Assembly: GCA_910575605.1 (NCBI GenBank)
Contig: CAJTEW010000014.1
Span: 1-64,000, forward strand
Reading direction: 5' to 3'
Source: Lachnospiraceae bacterium
GTDB lineage: Bacteria > Bacillota > Clostridia > Lachnospirales > Lachnospiraceae
DNA length: 64,000 nt
The translations under genes were made by a program, and so were the position numbers. The notes below the pieces were generated by a model. It was not told the origin of the DNA, ran no database searches, and saw only the letters and a program-made list of their open reading frames with translations. Numbering within the stretch: the stretch's first letter is position 1; each line of letters opens with the position of its first letter. Shown piece after piece: positions 40,496 through 49,192 of this stretch.

Positions 40496-41102
40496 CGCTT
40501 TCTAACGCTTCTTTCCTGTCTAAAAATTCTTTCTCTACAAATTCCCATATCTCATCTCTCCCCTGCTTTGTAACGGAAGAAAAAGGAATAATAATAGTCC
40601 CAGATGAAAGCCCCAGGCCCTGTCTTACAGCCTTTAGCTGCTTTGCAGTCTGGCTTCTTTTAATCTTATCAAGCTTCGTCGCAATAATAATCGGGTGATA
40701 GCCTTGGGATACAATCCATTCATACATAAGCCTGTCATTGGCTGAAGGATCGTGCCGGATATCTATCAAAAGAAACACTGCCTTAAGCTTTAAAGAGCTA
40801 TGCAGATATCTCTCAATCAGCCTTCCCCATTCCTTTTTTTCCTTCTCTGACACCTTTGCATACCCGTAGCCGGGTAAGTCAACAAGGTACAGCTCTTCAT
40901 TAATATTATAGAAATTAATAGTCTGGGTCTTACCAGGGGTCGCCGATATCCTCGCGTAGGATTTACGGTTCATAAGGGCATTAATAAGTGAAGACTTTCC
41001 CACATTTGACTTTCCTGCAAAGGCAATCTCCGGCAGACTGTTATCCGGCAGTGTACTTGTAATCCCGCAGACTGTCTCCAGATTAATATTTTTTATAACC
41101 AT
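40479..41102 (-). CDS. engB: Ribosome biogenesis GTPase EngB (YsxC/YihA)
   Basis: GTPase needed for 50S subunit maturation. Motifs: G1 GKSNVGKS (about 30-37), G3 'DLPGYGYAKV' and G4 TKLD in 'IIATKLDKIKRSQ'. The 207 residues match the family. It lies 17 nt behind lon, the usual position in Firmicutes (lon-ysxC), and overlaps the AI-2E gene. Confidence 0.95.
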   Translation of the reverse strand: MVIKNINLETVCGITSTLPDNSLPEIAFAGKSNVGKSSLINALMNRKSYARISATPGKTQTINFYNINEELYLVDLPGYGYAKVSEKEKKEWGRLIERYLHSSLKLKAVFLLIDIRHDPSANDRLMYEWIVSQGYHPIIIATKLDKIKRSQTAKQLKAVRQGLGLSSGTIIIPFSSVTKQGRDEIWEFVEKEFLDRKEALESDENKL

Positions 41103-41119
41103 AATTATAGTCCTTACTT

Positions 41120-43480
41120 TTATTTGTTTTTAGATTTCGTAGCTTTTCCCTGTACCAGTGCCATTTTCAGCACCTCTTCCATACAGGATACATACACAAG
41201 CTCCAGTCCTCTTAGAATTTCTTCCGGGATTTCCTGTACATGGGCCTCATTCTCCTTCGGAATGATTACCGTTTTAATTCCGGCATTTTTAGCCGCAAGA
41301 AGCTTCTCCTTAAGCCCCCCTATAGGAAGCACTCTCCCCCTAAGCGTAATCTCTCCGGTCATTGCAACATCTGCCCGCACCTTCCTTCCGGTAACTGCTG
41401 ATAGTATAGCCGTGGCCATTGTAATTCCCGCGGAAGGACCGTCCTTTGGCACTGCCCCTTCTGGTATATGGATGTGTATATCATGCTCTTTAAAAAATGT
41501 TTCTTCTATCTTATATTTCTTGCCTACAGATCGGATATAGCTGATTCCAGTTCTTGCTGATTCCTTCATCACATCTCCCATCTGTCCGGTTAACTGTACC
41601 TCACCATCGCCCGGCATTACATTTACCTCTATCTGCAGCGTATCTCCGCCCACACTGGTCCACGCCAGGCCCCGTACAATCCCTGCCTCATCATTTTCGT
41701 TCACAGGCTGGTACCGATAAAGCTCCCGCCCAAGATAATGCTCCAGATTACGTTCCGTTACACGTATATACTTTTTTTCTTTCTCCAGAAGTTCCCTTGC
41801 CGACTTGCGGCAGATGTCGCCAATCTTCCTCTCCAGCTGTCTGACCCCTGCTTCCTTGGTATAGTTCCTTGCCATTTTCCAGAGAGCCTTTTTACTGATG
41901 GTCACCTTGCCTTCTTTAATTCCATGCCTCTTAAGCTGCTTTGGAATCAGGTGCTCCTGAGCAATATGAAGCTTCTCATTTTCTGTATAGCTGTTAAGCT
42001 CTATAACCTCCATCCTGTCAAGTAGAGGTCTTGGTATAGTCTGCAGCGTATTGGCCGTTGCTATAAAAAGAACCTCCGACAGATCCAGAGGAACCTCCAG
42101 ATAATGATCCCTGAACTTTACATTCTGTTCACTGTCAAGTACTTCTAGCAGAGCCGAAAATGTATCACCCTTATAATCATTGCTTACCTTATCAATCTCA
42201 TCCAGAAGCATAAGTGGATTTTTAACTCCGGCCTGCCTTATACTACCCGCGATGCGTCCCGGCATGGCTCCTACATATGTTTTCCTGTGTCCCCTGATCT
42301 CCGCTTCGTCTCTCACGCCTCCAAGAGAAATACGAACATATACTCTTCCAAGTGCATCTGCAAGAGACTTTGCAATAGAAGTCTTTCCTGTTCCCGGAGG
42401 TCCATAAAGACATAAGATCGGTGTATCCCCTCCTCCGGTCAGAACTCTTACTGCAAGGTACTCAAGTATCCTCTCTTTTACCTTTTCAAGCCCATAGTGA
42501 TCCCTGTCAAGAATCTTTGACGCATTCTTTATATCCTGCTGTTCTTCTGTCTTTTTATCCCAAGGAAGCTCCAGCATTGTCTCAATATAAGTACGGATGA
42601 CCCCCGCTTCTGCCGGACTATTTGATGTGCTTTTAAATCTTTTGATTTCTTTTTTGATTTTATCCTTTACCTCTTGAGGGGCCAGAAGCTTCTCTGACGC
42701 CTGGGTAAACTCCTCTGCATCAGACTGTACATCATCCTCTTTAAGCTCTTCCCGGATAAGCTTCATCTCTTCCCGGAGAATATATTCTCTCTGATTCTTA
42801 TCAACACGTTTCTTAAGCTTGGCCTGAATATCTTCTTTAATTCCCGCAATCTGAATCTCTTTTACCATTTTAAAGGAAATCATCTCATATCTCTTGATAA
42901 CATCTGTCTCCTCTAAAATCTCCTGAGCTTCTATATAGCTAAACGCAACTGTAGCTGCTATTGTATCTACCATCTTCTTTAGGGAATCAAATTCTTTTCC
43001 TCGGAAAGGAAATTCCTTGCGAAGCTTCGGATTTTTAGACGCATATTCATTAAAAATCTCCATGAGTCCATTCATCATGGCCTCCTGGCTTAAGGAGCTG
43101 TCTAAGACTTTTTGTGAATCGCTGCTTACGCTGTCTTTGATGACACGGATATCTGCACGCAGAAAAGGCTCCTCCTGTTCCAGATATTCAAGCTCTGCCC
43201 TCTGTTCCCCCAAAATAAGAACTCTCCTTAAATCCTTGGGAAGCTTTACAATCTGTCTGATAGAGACAATACACCCTGTACGGTATACCTCATTAATTCC
43301 CGGATTCTCTTCCTCCTTCTCCTTCTGTACAGTTACAAAAATTTTCTGTTCCTCCCGCATCGCCTGTTCAATGGCGCGTAAGGATCTTTCCCTGCTTATA
43401 TCAAAATGTACTACCTGCTCCGGCAGCACTACCATTGCTCTGAGTGTCACCATCGGCAGGCTCATCATTTCATTCTCCAT
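41120..43480 (-). CDS. lon: ATP-dependent protease La (Lon)
   Basis: Hexameric AAA+ serine protease. An N-terminal substrate-binding LON domain (about 1-210), an AAA+ module with Walker A GPPGTGKT (about 360) and Walker B 'LMLLDEIDKVSND', and a C-terminal protease domain with Ser in 'PKDGPSAGITMATA' and Lys in 'GGLKEKLLAA' are present. The chosen ATG at 43480 (MENEMMSLPMVTLR) has an AGGAGAG site and gives 786 residues; 38 extra upstream residues in the same frame do not fit the family. It is placed after clpX. Confidence 0.95.
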   Translation of the reverse strand: MENEMMSLPMVTLRAMVVLPEQVVHFDISRERSLRAIEQAMREEQKIFVTVQKEKEEENPGINEVYRTGCIVSIRQIVKLPKDLRRVLILGEQRAELEYLEQEEPFLRADIRVIKDSVSSDSQKVLDSSLSQEAMMNGLMEIFNEYASKNPKLRKEFPFRGKEFDSLKKMVDTIAATVAFSYIEAQEILEETDVIKRYEMISFKMVKEIQIAGIKEDIQAKLKKRVDKNQREYILREEMKLIREELKEDDVQSDAEEFTQASEKLLAPQEVKDKIKKEIKRFKSTSNSPAEAGVIRTYIETMLELPWDKKTEEQQDIKNASKILDRDHYGLEKVKERILEYLAVRVLTGGGDTPILCLYGPPGTGKTSIAKSLADALGRVYVRISLGGVRDEAEIRGHRKTYVGAMPGRIAGSIRQAGVKNPLMLLDEIDKVSNDYKGDTFSALLEVLDSEQNVKFRDHYLEVPLDLSEVLFIATANTLQTIPRPLLDRMEVIELNSYTENEKLHIAQEHLIPKQLKRHGIKEGKVTISKKALWKMARNYTKEAGVRQLERKIGDICRKSARELLEKEKKYIRVTERNLEHYLGRELYRYQPVNENDEAGIVRGLAWTSVGGDTLQIEVNVMPGDGEVQLTGQMGDVMKESARTGISYIRSVGKKYKIEETFFKEHDIHIHIPEGAVPKDGPSAGITMATAILSAVTGRKVRADVAMTGEITLRGRVLPIGGLKEKLLAAKNAGIKTVIIPKENEAHVQEIPEEILRGLELVYVSCMEEVLKMALVQGKATKSKNK

Positions 43481-43541
43481 ATGCACTCTCCTGTATGTCA
43501 AAATAAGGCAGGCACTGTCCTTCACGCGCCCGCCTTTCTTA

Positions 43542-44801
43542 TTATGCACTTTCTGTCTTAACAGACGAATGTTCACATTCTGGTTCCTTCTCACCCCTTA
43601 CAGCCTCGGCCGTAATACGGCAGGTCCGCAGAGTTTTGTCGGAAGGAGCACGGTACATGATGTCCATCATAACATTTTCCATAATTGCCCGCAGTCCTCT
43701 TGCACCTGTCTTTCTCTTATAAGAAATCTCCGCGATTTCCTCCAGCGCAGTATCATCAAAAAGAAGATCAACACCGTCTAATTCCAACATCTTTTGATAC
43801 TGCTTCACAATTGCATTGCGAGGCTCTAAAAGAATCCGGATCAAAGCCTTTTTATCCAGCATCTCAAGTGCCACCGTTACAGGAACACGTCCTACCAGCT
43901 CTGGAATCAGGCCAAACTTAACTAAATCCTGGGGAAGCACCTGTTTTAAAAGCTTATCTACATCATCTTCATGAGAATGTGCAATTACTGCGTTAAACCC
44001 AATCGATTTCTGGTCGATTCTCTTCTCAATAATCTTGTCAATTCCTTCAAAGGCGCCGCCACAGATAAACAGTATATTCGTTGTATCAATCTGAATCAGC
44101 TCCTGATGCGGATGCTTCCTTCCCCCCTGAGGCGGAACATTAGCAACTGTTCCCTCGATTATCTTAAGAAGGGCCTGCTGTACTCCCTCACCTGAAACAT
44201 CCCTTGTAATCGACGGATTCTCAGACTTTCTCGTAATCTTGTCTATCTCATCAATATAAATAATCCCATATTCTGCTCTCTCGATATCACCGTCAGCCGC
44301 CTGAATAATCTTAAGAAGAATATTTTCCACATCCTCCCCCACATAGCCGGCTTCTGTCAGTGCAGTGGCATCAGCGATCGCAAAAGGCACATTCAGCACC
44401 TTTGCAAGAGACTGTGCCAGAAGCGTCTTCCCGCACCCTGTAGGTCCAAGCATCAGAATGTTACTCTTATGCAGTTCAACTCCCAAATCCCGCTCTGCCA
44501 TAATCCGTTTATAATGATTATAAACGGCAACGGACAGTACCTTCTTGGCCTCATCCTGGCCAATAACATACTGATCAAGAAATTCTTTAATCTCTTCCGG
44601 CTTTAGAAGATTAATATCCGAAAACGGGCTCCATGCACCGCTCTCATCATATTCCATCTCCTCTTCTATAATCTCTGCACAGACCTCTACACACTCGTCA
44701 CAGATATATATTCCATTAGGACCTGCGATAAGCTTATGCGCCTGTGCCTGGGTCTTATTGCAGAACGAGCATCTCACTGATTCTTCATATCTTCCTGCCA
44801 T
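43542..44801 (-). CDS. clpX: ATP-dependent Clp protease ATP-binding subunit ClpX
   Basis: Unfoldase partner of ClpP. An N-terminal C4 zinc domain (CSFC at 11-14 and C-D-E-C at about 34-37), Walker A GPTGCGKT, Walker B '[10 protein letters not shown]' and the pore loop '[11 protein letters not shown]' are present; the C-terminal part has '[18 protein letters not shown]'. The 419 residues are typical. AAAGGTG precedes the ATG. The order clpP-clpX-lon is conserved in Clostridia. Confidence 0.97.
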   Translation of the reverse strand: MAGRYEESVRCSFCNKTQAQAHKLIAGPNGIYICDECVEVCAEIIEEEMEYDESGAWSPFSDINLLKPEEIKEFLDQYVIGQDEAKKVLSVAVYNHYKRIMAERDLGVELHKSNILMLGPTGCGKTLLAQSLAKVLNVPFAIADATALTEAGYVGEDVENILLKIIQAADGDIERAEYGIIYIDEIDKITRKSENPSITRDVSGEGVQQALLKIIEGTVANVPPQGGRKHPHQELIQIDTTNILFICGGAFEGIDKIIEKRIDQKSIGFNAVIAHSHEDDVDKLLKQVLPQDLVKFGLIPELVGRVPVTVALEMLDKKALIRILLEPRNAIVKQYQKMLELDGVDLLFDDTALEEIAEISYKRKTGARGLRAIMENVMMDIMYRAPSDKTLRTCRITAEAVRGEKEPECEHSSVKTESA

Positions 44802-44815
44802 ATCTTCACCTTTCT

Positions 44816-45397
44816 TTAACGTCTTGTGATAACCTCATCAATCAAGCCGTAAGCCTTTGCCTCCTCAGCAGACATGAAATTATCCCTTTCTGTGTCTATA
44901 CGAATCACGTCCAAAGGCTGTCCGGTGTTCTCCGCCAGAATCTCATTTAATTTCTGACGGGTCTTTAAAATATGTTCTGCGGCAATCTGAATCTCTGTTG
45001 CCTGCCCCTGAGCCCCGCCTGAGGGCTGATGGATCATAATCTCTGCATTAGGAAGCGCAAGCCTCTTGCCCTTTGTTCCTCCTGACAACAGGAAAGAACC
45101 CATACTTGCTGCCATACCGATACAAATTGTCTCAATATCACATTTAATATACTGCATTGTATCATAAATGGCCAGACCGGCGCTCACAGAGCCTCCCGGA
45201 CTGTTAATATACAGATGAATATCCTTTTCCGGATCCTCGGCCTCTAAAAACAGCAGCTGTGCTACTATCACACTTGCCGACACATCTGTAACTTCTTCCC
45301 CTAAAAATATGATCCTATCCTTTAGTAATCTTGAATAAATGTCGTAGGAGCGTTCTCCACGGCTGGTCTGTTCAATGACATAAGGTACTAAACTCAT
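44816..45397 (-). CDS. clpP: ATP-dependent Clp protease proteolytic subunit ClpP
   Basis: Serine protease of the ClpXP complex. The catalytic triad is visible: Ser in '[14 protein letters not shown]' (near 97), His in 'IMIHQPSGG' (near 122) and Asp in '[17 protein letters not shown]' (near 171). The 193 residues are standard. It starts 25 nt after tig and ends 15 nt before clpX, each with a good ribosome binding site (AAGGAGG here). Confidence 0.97.
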   Translation of the reverse strand: MSLVPYVIEQTSRGERSYDIYSRLLKDRIIFLGEEVTDVSASVIVAQLLFLEAEDPEKDIHLYINSPGGSVSAGLAIYDTMQYIKCDIETICIGMAASMGSFLLSGGTKGKRLALPNAEIMIHQPSGGAQGQATEIQIAAEHILKTRQKLNEILAENTGQPLDVIRIDTERDNFMSAEEAKAYGLIDEVITRR

Positions 45398-45421
45398 GAG
45401 TTACCTCCTTATTTTACATCC

Positions 45422-46708
45422 TTATTTTTCTACGGCATTATCTACCAGGAATGTGATAGCTTCCTGAACAGCGATATCTTCCTTTACCTGTTTCATCTCT
45501 CTCTCACCCATAAATTCTTTGAACTTATCGGCTTCCATCCTGTATGCCTCTGCCATCTTCTTAAGCTCTTCATCAAGCCTCTCATCAGAAACTTCAATAT
45601 TCTCTGCCTTGACAACAGCCTCAAGTACAAGACGAGTTTTAATGCGCTTCTGCGCTTCTGCTTTCATCTCCTCTGTCATCTTCTCCTCTGTCATCCCGGT
45701 AAACTGAAAATACTGCTCTACTGTAAGTCCCTGTGACTGCATTCTACGCTTAAAATCATCAGCCATCTGACGTACCTGCGTATCAAGCATTGCAGGCGGA
45801 ATGTCCAAAGAAGCATTCTCTACTGCCTTCTCTACTGCCTGATCCTCCTGCTTTGCCTTTCCTTCTTTTGTCTTCTGCTCTTTAATCTTTGCCTTTAAAT
45901 CAGCTTTATATTCCTCTAATGTATCAAATTCGGATACCTCTGCTGCAAACTCATCATCAATCTCCGGAACTTCCTTCGCCTTTATCTCATGAACTGTGCA
46001 TTTAAATACAGCATCCTTACCCTTAAGCGCCTCTGCGTGGTAATCCTCTGGGAATGTAACCTTAACTTCTATCTCCTGTTCAGCCTCCGCGCCGATAAGC
46101 TGTTCTTCAAATCCTGGAATAAAAGAACCTGAACCAATCGTTAAAGGATGATTCTCTCCCTTTCCGCCTTCAAATGCCTCTCCGTCAACAAAGCCTTCAA
46201 AATCAAGAATGACCTCATCCTTATCCTGAACCGGACGTCCTTCTACAACAATCGTTCTCGCATTCTTATCAGCCTCTTCCTGTACTTTGGCATCTACTTC
46301 CTTTTGTGTAACACGATTAGAGATCTTTTCAACCTCAAGTCCCTTATACTCACCTAATGTAACCTCCGGCTTTGTAGCTACCTCAGCCGTAAAGATAAAC
46401 GGCCTTCCCTTTTCAATCTGTACAACATCAATCTCCGGCTGGGAAACAATCTCAAGGCCGCTCTCCTCATATGCTTCAGAATATGCCTTCGGTATCAGCT
46501 CATTAGCCGCATCATCATAAAAAATCTCTGCACCATACATCTTCTCGATCATCTGGCGCGGAACCTTTCCTTTACGGAAGCCTGGAAGACTAATTCTGTT
46601 CCTCTGCTTCTTATATGCATTCTGAATTGCTTTTTCCAAATCTTCGGCAGATACTTCGATTGTCAGCTTCGCCATGTTTTTTTCTAATTTTTCCACCTGT
46701 AAACTCAT
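45422..46708 (-). CDS. tig: Trigger factor (ribosome-bound chaperone, peptidyl-prolyl isomerase)
   Basis: A 428-residue chaperone with an N-terminal ribosome-binding domain (signature 'GFRKGKVPRQMIE', about 44-56), a central FKBP-type isomerase domain (about 160-245) and a long helical C-terminal substrate-binding domain with many Glu and Lys residues. It begins the tig-clpP-clpX-lon cluster. TAGGAGG precedes the ATG, and an extended -10 promoter lies upstream at 46759-46767. Confidence 0.95.
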   Translation of the reverse strand: MSLQVEKLEKNMAKLTIEVSAEDLEKAIQNAYKKQRNRISLPGFRKGKVPRQMIEKMYGAEIFYDDAANELIPKAYSEAYEESGLEIVSQPEIDVVQIEKGRPFIFTAEVATKPEVTLGEYKGLEVEKISNRVTQKEVDAKVQEEADKNARTIVVEGRPVQDKDEVILDFEGFVDGEAFEGGKGENHPLTIGSGSFIPGFEEQLIGAEAEQEIEVKVTFPEDYHAEALKGKDAVFKCTVHEIKAKEVPEIDDEFAAEVSEFDTLEEYKADLKAKIKEQKTKEGKAKQEDQAVEKAVENASLDIPPAMLDTQVRQMADDFKRRMQSQGLTVEQYFQFTGMTEEKMTEEMKAEAQKRIKTRLVLEAVVKAENIEVSDERLDEELKKMAEAYRMEADKFKEFMGEREMKQVKEDIAVQEAITFLVDNAVEK

Positions 46709-46758
46709 TTATTATTTCCTCCTACTGCCTGGAATCGGCATTTTACATTCACTGCAAC

Positions 46759-46767
46759 AGTATAACA
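46759..46767 (-). promoter_or_regulatory. Extended -10 promoter upstream of tig
   Basis: The minus strand reads TGTTATACT, with a weak TGGATA at -35 (17-nt spacing). It would start the tig-clpP-clpX-lon-engB run about 50 nt before the tig start codon. Confidence 0.5.
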
Positions 46768-46790
46768 CAACTTTTTTCAAATATCCAGTA

Positions 46791-47459
46791 CTACATTTCA
46801 TCTAAACGAAGTATTTTTGTGATTAGATTATTCATATCATCCTCATTAATGGCATATTCATTATCTTCGTCCGCTTTTACTTCCAAAATGACCGTCTTAG
46901 AATCACCATAGTCCATTCTCATATATGCTGCATCCAGAAGCTCATAAGAATGATTCACAATATCTGTCATAATCTGAGTGTCAATCTCTTCCTCTGTCCC
47001 TGTATACTTCCCCGCCTTTATATCCTCTGCCATTTTAAGGGAATCCTCCGAAAGAAGCTCCCCAAAATTCACAAAGACATCTGCAGGCTCAATGGTCACA
47101 GATACTTCGTATTCTTTTTTCCCTGTCTTTTCTGCACCTGTAACCGTGTATCGCATGGCTGAAAAGATCTTCGCCGTAAGCTCAGAAAACTGAAGCTGCC
47201 TTGCCTCGCTCACCTCAAACTGTCCGGTAAGAACATTTGTAGTAAAGGTATCTATAGATTCCTGATATTTCAGCAGCAGCATATTTCTGTCAGCTCCCTT
47301 TATCACCTGCATTGCTTCCTTTGTCTCACCCTGAAATGTCAGGTGAAGAAGAGCCTGTGTATATCCGGCAGCATCAAATCTGCCTCCGCAGCCAGAAGTC
47401 AGGAGCATAAGTACCATACTTAACAGAAAAGAGAGAAGCTTTTTTCTGTATTTCTTCAT
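46791..47459 (-). CDS. Hypothetical lipoprotein (222 aa)
   Basis: The N-terminus is a lipoprotein signal peptide with lipobox LTSGC, cleavage before Cys24 from the ATG at 47459. The mature protein is an acidic soluble domain of about 200 residues with no motif I recognise. Its pattern (short helical start, then 'YTVTGAEKTGKKEYEVSVTI') resembles small extracellular lipoproteins of Lachnospiraceae of the DUF5105 kind, but I cannot confirm it. The ATG at 47459 is better spaced from AAAGGA than the one at 47465. It lies between the DJ-1 gene and tig. Confidence 0.7.
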   Translation of the reverse strand: MKKYRKKLLSFLLSMVLMLLTSGCGGRFDAAGYTQALLHLTFQGETKEAMQVIKGADRNMLLLKYQESIDTFTTNVLTGQFEVSEARQLQFSELTAKIFSAMRYTVTGAEKTGKKEYEVSVTIEPADVFVNFGELLSEDSLKMAEDIKAGKYTGTEEEIDTQIMTDIVNHSYELLDAAYMRMDYGDSKTVILEVKADEDNEYAINEDDMNNLITKILRLDEM

Positions 47460-47485
47460 ATACATATCCTTTTACCTGCATACCC

Positions 47486-48034
47486 TTAATGATATACAAT
47501 TGCCTCCGCTATCTCCTGTGCCTTCTCGTCACCCATAAGAACTGCTATCAGATTCAGCGCAAATTCAATAGCTGCCCCTACGCCCTGGCCGGTTATAATA
47601 TTTCCGTCTGACATTACAGGCGCTCCTGTAAGAACTGCACCTGAAATCTGTTTTTCCATAGAAGGATAGCAGGTCGCCCTCTTTCCCTTAAGGAGCCCCA
47701 GGCTGCCAAGAAGGGTCGGAGCTGCACAGATAGCTGCAATATATTTATCCTTTTCTGCAAAATCTCTGATTACCTTTCTTACCCCTGAATGATCCCCGAG
47801 ATTTGTTGTGCCAGGAAGCCCTCCCGGAAGGACAAGCATATCAAAGTCCTCAAAGTCCACCTCTGAAAACAAATCTTCTGTCTGTACTGCTATGCCGTGT
47901 GAACCGCGGACCATATATTCATCGGCAACAGCTGCTGTATCTACATATATTCTTGCCCGCCTTAACAGATCCACCACAGTTAAGGCTTCAATCTCTTCAA
48001 ACCCTTCTGCCAACAATACACATACTTTTTTCAT
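47486..48034 (-). CDS. DJ-1/PfpI family protein (YajL-like)
   Basis: A 182-residue protein of the DJ-1/ThiJ/PfpI superfamily. The nucleophile elbow 'YIAAICAAPTLLG' puts the reactive cysteine at Cys103, and the acidic residue of the conserved 'EGFEEIEA' (about 10-17) stabilises it. 'VLPGGLPG' precedes. Roles in the family include glyoxalase, deglycase (disputed) and thiol stress responses. GGAGG precedes the ATG. The gene is divergent from the CYTH gene. Confidence 0.9.
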   Translation of the reverse strand: MKKVCVLLAEGFEEIEALTVVDLLRRARIYVDTAAVADEYMVRGSHGIAVQTEDLFSEVDFEDFDMLVLPGGLPGTTNLGDHSGVRKVIRDFAEKDKYIAAICAAPTLLGSLGLLKGKRATCYPSMEKQISGAVLTGAPVMSDGNIITGQGVGAAIEFALNLIAVLMGDEKAQEIAEAIVYH

Positions 48035-48062
48035 TTTCCCTAAATCCTCCTAACCTAAAATC

Positions 48063-48089
48063 GTTACTGTTCACTTTGTTCACAGTAAC
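48063..48089. repeat. Inverted repeat upstream of the DJ-1 gene
   Basis: GTTACTGT (48063-48070) and ACAGTAAC (48082-48089) form a perfect 8-bp palindrome. Its loop contains the direct repeat GTTCAC-TTT-GTTCAC. No T-run follows on either strand, so a terminator is unlikely. It could be an operator or a dispersed intergenic palindrome. Confidence 0.5.
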
Positions 48090-48122
48090 CTAAAATCTGC
48101 TCATACTTTTAATATTAACATT

Positions 48123-48152
48123 GTTTACTTTTTGTGTAAACTAAATTATACT
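48123..48152 (+). promoter_or_regulatory. Promoter with overlapping inverted repeat, CYTH gene
   Basis: A palindrome GTTTAC (48123-48128) / GTAAAC (48136-48141) covers the -35 region (TTTACT, 48124-48129), with TATACT (48147-48152) as -10 at 17-nt spacing. The overlap suggests a repressor operator; the regulator is unknown. Confidence 0.5.
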
Positions 48153-48195
48153 AAATCATAACCATAAATTTCTCGTAAAGGAGGCCTTTTTTACC

Positions 48196-48642
48196 ATGGA
48201 AATAGAACGTAAATTTCTTGTCAGCTCCCTTCCAGACAACCTTACTGCTTTCCCGTGCCGGACAATTGAACAGGGATATCTTTGTACTGACCCGGTTATC
48301 CGTATACGCCGTGACAATGAAAAATATGAGCTCACCTACAAATCAAAAGGGTTTATGTCAAGACAGGAATATAACCTCCCCTTAAACGAAGAGGCATATC
48401 AGCACCTCATTTCCAAAACCGACGGACGGCTGATTAAAAAAAGACGCTATATGATTCCATTAGAGAATTCTCTCACCATTGAATTAGATATTTTCGATGC
48501 CAGCCTTTCTCCCCTTGTCCTCGCAGAAGTAGAGTTCCCGGACGAAGAAAGTGCCCTCTCCTTCACTCCGCCTGAATGGTTCGGAGAGGATGTTACATAT
48601 TCTCCTAAATATCATAACAGCACCTTGAGTCAGGAAAAATAG
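48196..48642 (+). CDS. CYTH domain protein (inorganic triphosphatase-like)
   Basis: A 148-residue member of the CYTH superfamily, whose members hydrolyse triphosphates such as inorganic tripolyphosphate or thiamine triphosphate. The signature E-x-E-x-K lies at E2, E4, K6 (MEIERKFLV). Basic and acidic residues line the tunnel, as in 'IRIRRDNEKYELTYKSKG', 'KKRRYMIPLE' and 'ELDIFDA'. AAAGGAGG precedes the ATG. The gene lies 113 nt upstream of an XRE regulator. The true substrate is not known. Confidence 0.9.
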   Translation: MEIERKFLVSSLPDNLTAFPCRTIEQGYLCTDPVIRIRRDNEKYELTYKSKGFMSRQEYNLPLNEEAYQHLISKTDGRLIKKRRYMIPLENSLTIELDIFDASLSPLVLAEVEFPDEESALSFTPPEWFGEDVTYSPKYHNSTLSQEK

Positions 48643-48754
48643 CAACAATATGTTGCATTTTTCATTTTTGCTACGTTTTGACGCATACCAACCTTTTTAT
48701 TGGGTAAATTGTTATACTAACACTGATAAGGAATCCACCTTGGAGGTTACTGGC

Positions 48755-49174
48755 ATGCCCAATAGACAGCTGGCCGAGAATCTTCGTTATTTAAGGAAGA
48801 AGAACGGCCTTAATCAGGATGACATGAACACCATATTAAATATATCCAGACAGGCATACTCAAATTACGAAAATTGTAAACGTACACCTGATCTGGATAC
48901 TTTAGTGCGCCTTTCACGGCATTTTAAAATCTCTCTTGACGACCTGCTGCTTCGTAATCTCCGCACCCTTGATTCCTCCTTTAACTCCTTTGATTCCTAT
49001 GAGGGAATCCGGGAAGCCTCTGTTTCCTATCCGGTCTATGCAGAATGCCAGGAAGATAATACTTCTGTCTATCTCACTCTGGAGGAAATGAACTTCATCA
49101 TGGGACTCCGCTTTTTGCCTGATGATAAAAAACAGATTGTCAAAGGATTCGTAAATTACTCAAAACCAGAATAA
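48755..49174 (+). CDS. XRE family helix-turn-helix transcriptional regulator
   Basis: A 139-residue protein with an N-terminal XRE/Cro helix-turn-helix (about 5-60: 'LAENLRYLRKKNGLNQDDMN', 'ISRQAYSNYENCKRTPDLDT', 'SRHFKISLDDLL'). The C-terminal 75 residues are an unrecognised helical part. The start at 48755 follows TTGGAGG; a longer in-frame start at 48650 is rejected. Its stop codon lies inside the terminator shared with lysC. Confidence 0.88.
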   Translation: MPNRQLAENLRYLRKKNGLNQDDMNTILNISRQAYSNYENCKRTPDLDTLVRLSRHFKISLDDLLLRNLRTLDSSFNSFDSYEGIREASVSYPVYAECQEDNTSVYLTLEEMNFIMGLRFLPDDKKQIVKGFVNYSKPE

Positions 49175-49192
49175 ATCTTTTCTTTATTCTGG
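49166..49192. terminator. Bidirectional terminator overlapping both stop codons (XRE gene and lysC)
   Basis: CCAGAATAAA (49166-49175) pairs with TTTATTCTGG (49183-49192). It contains the TAA stop of the XRE gene (49172-49174) and that of lysC (49184-49186), so both genes end inside one hairpin of 27 nt. Confidence 0.8.

Noticed and set aside
43017-43781. 254-codon plus-strand open frame
   Set aside because: It lies antisense to lon and clpX, has no ribosome binding site, and its composition (Ser/Phe/Leu-rich) is that of a shadow frame.
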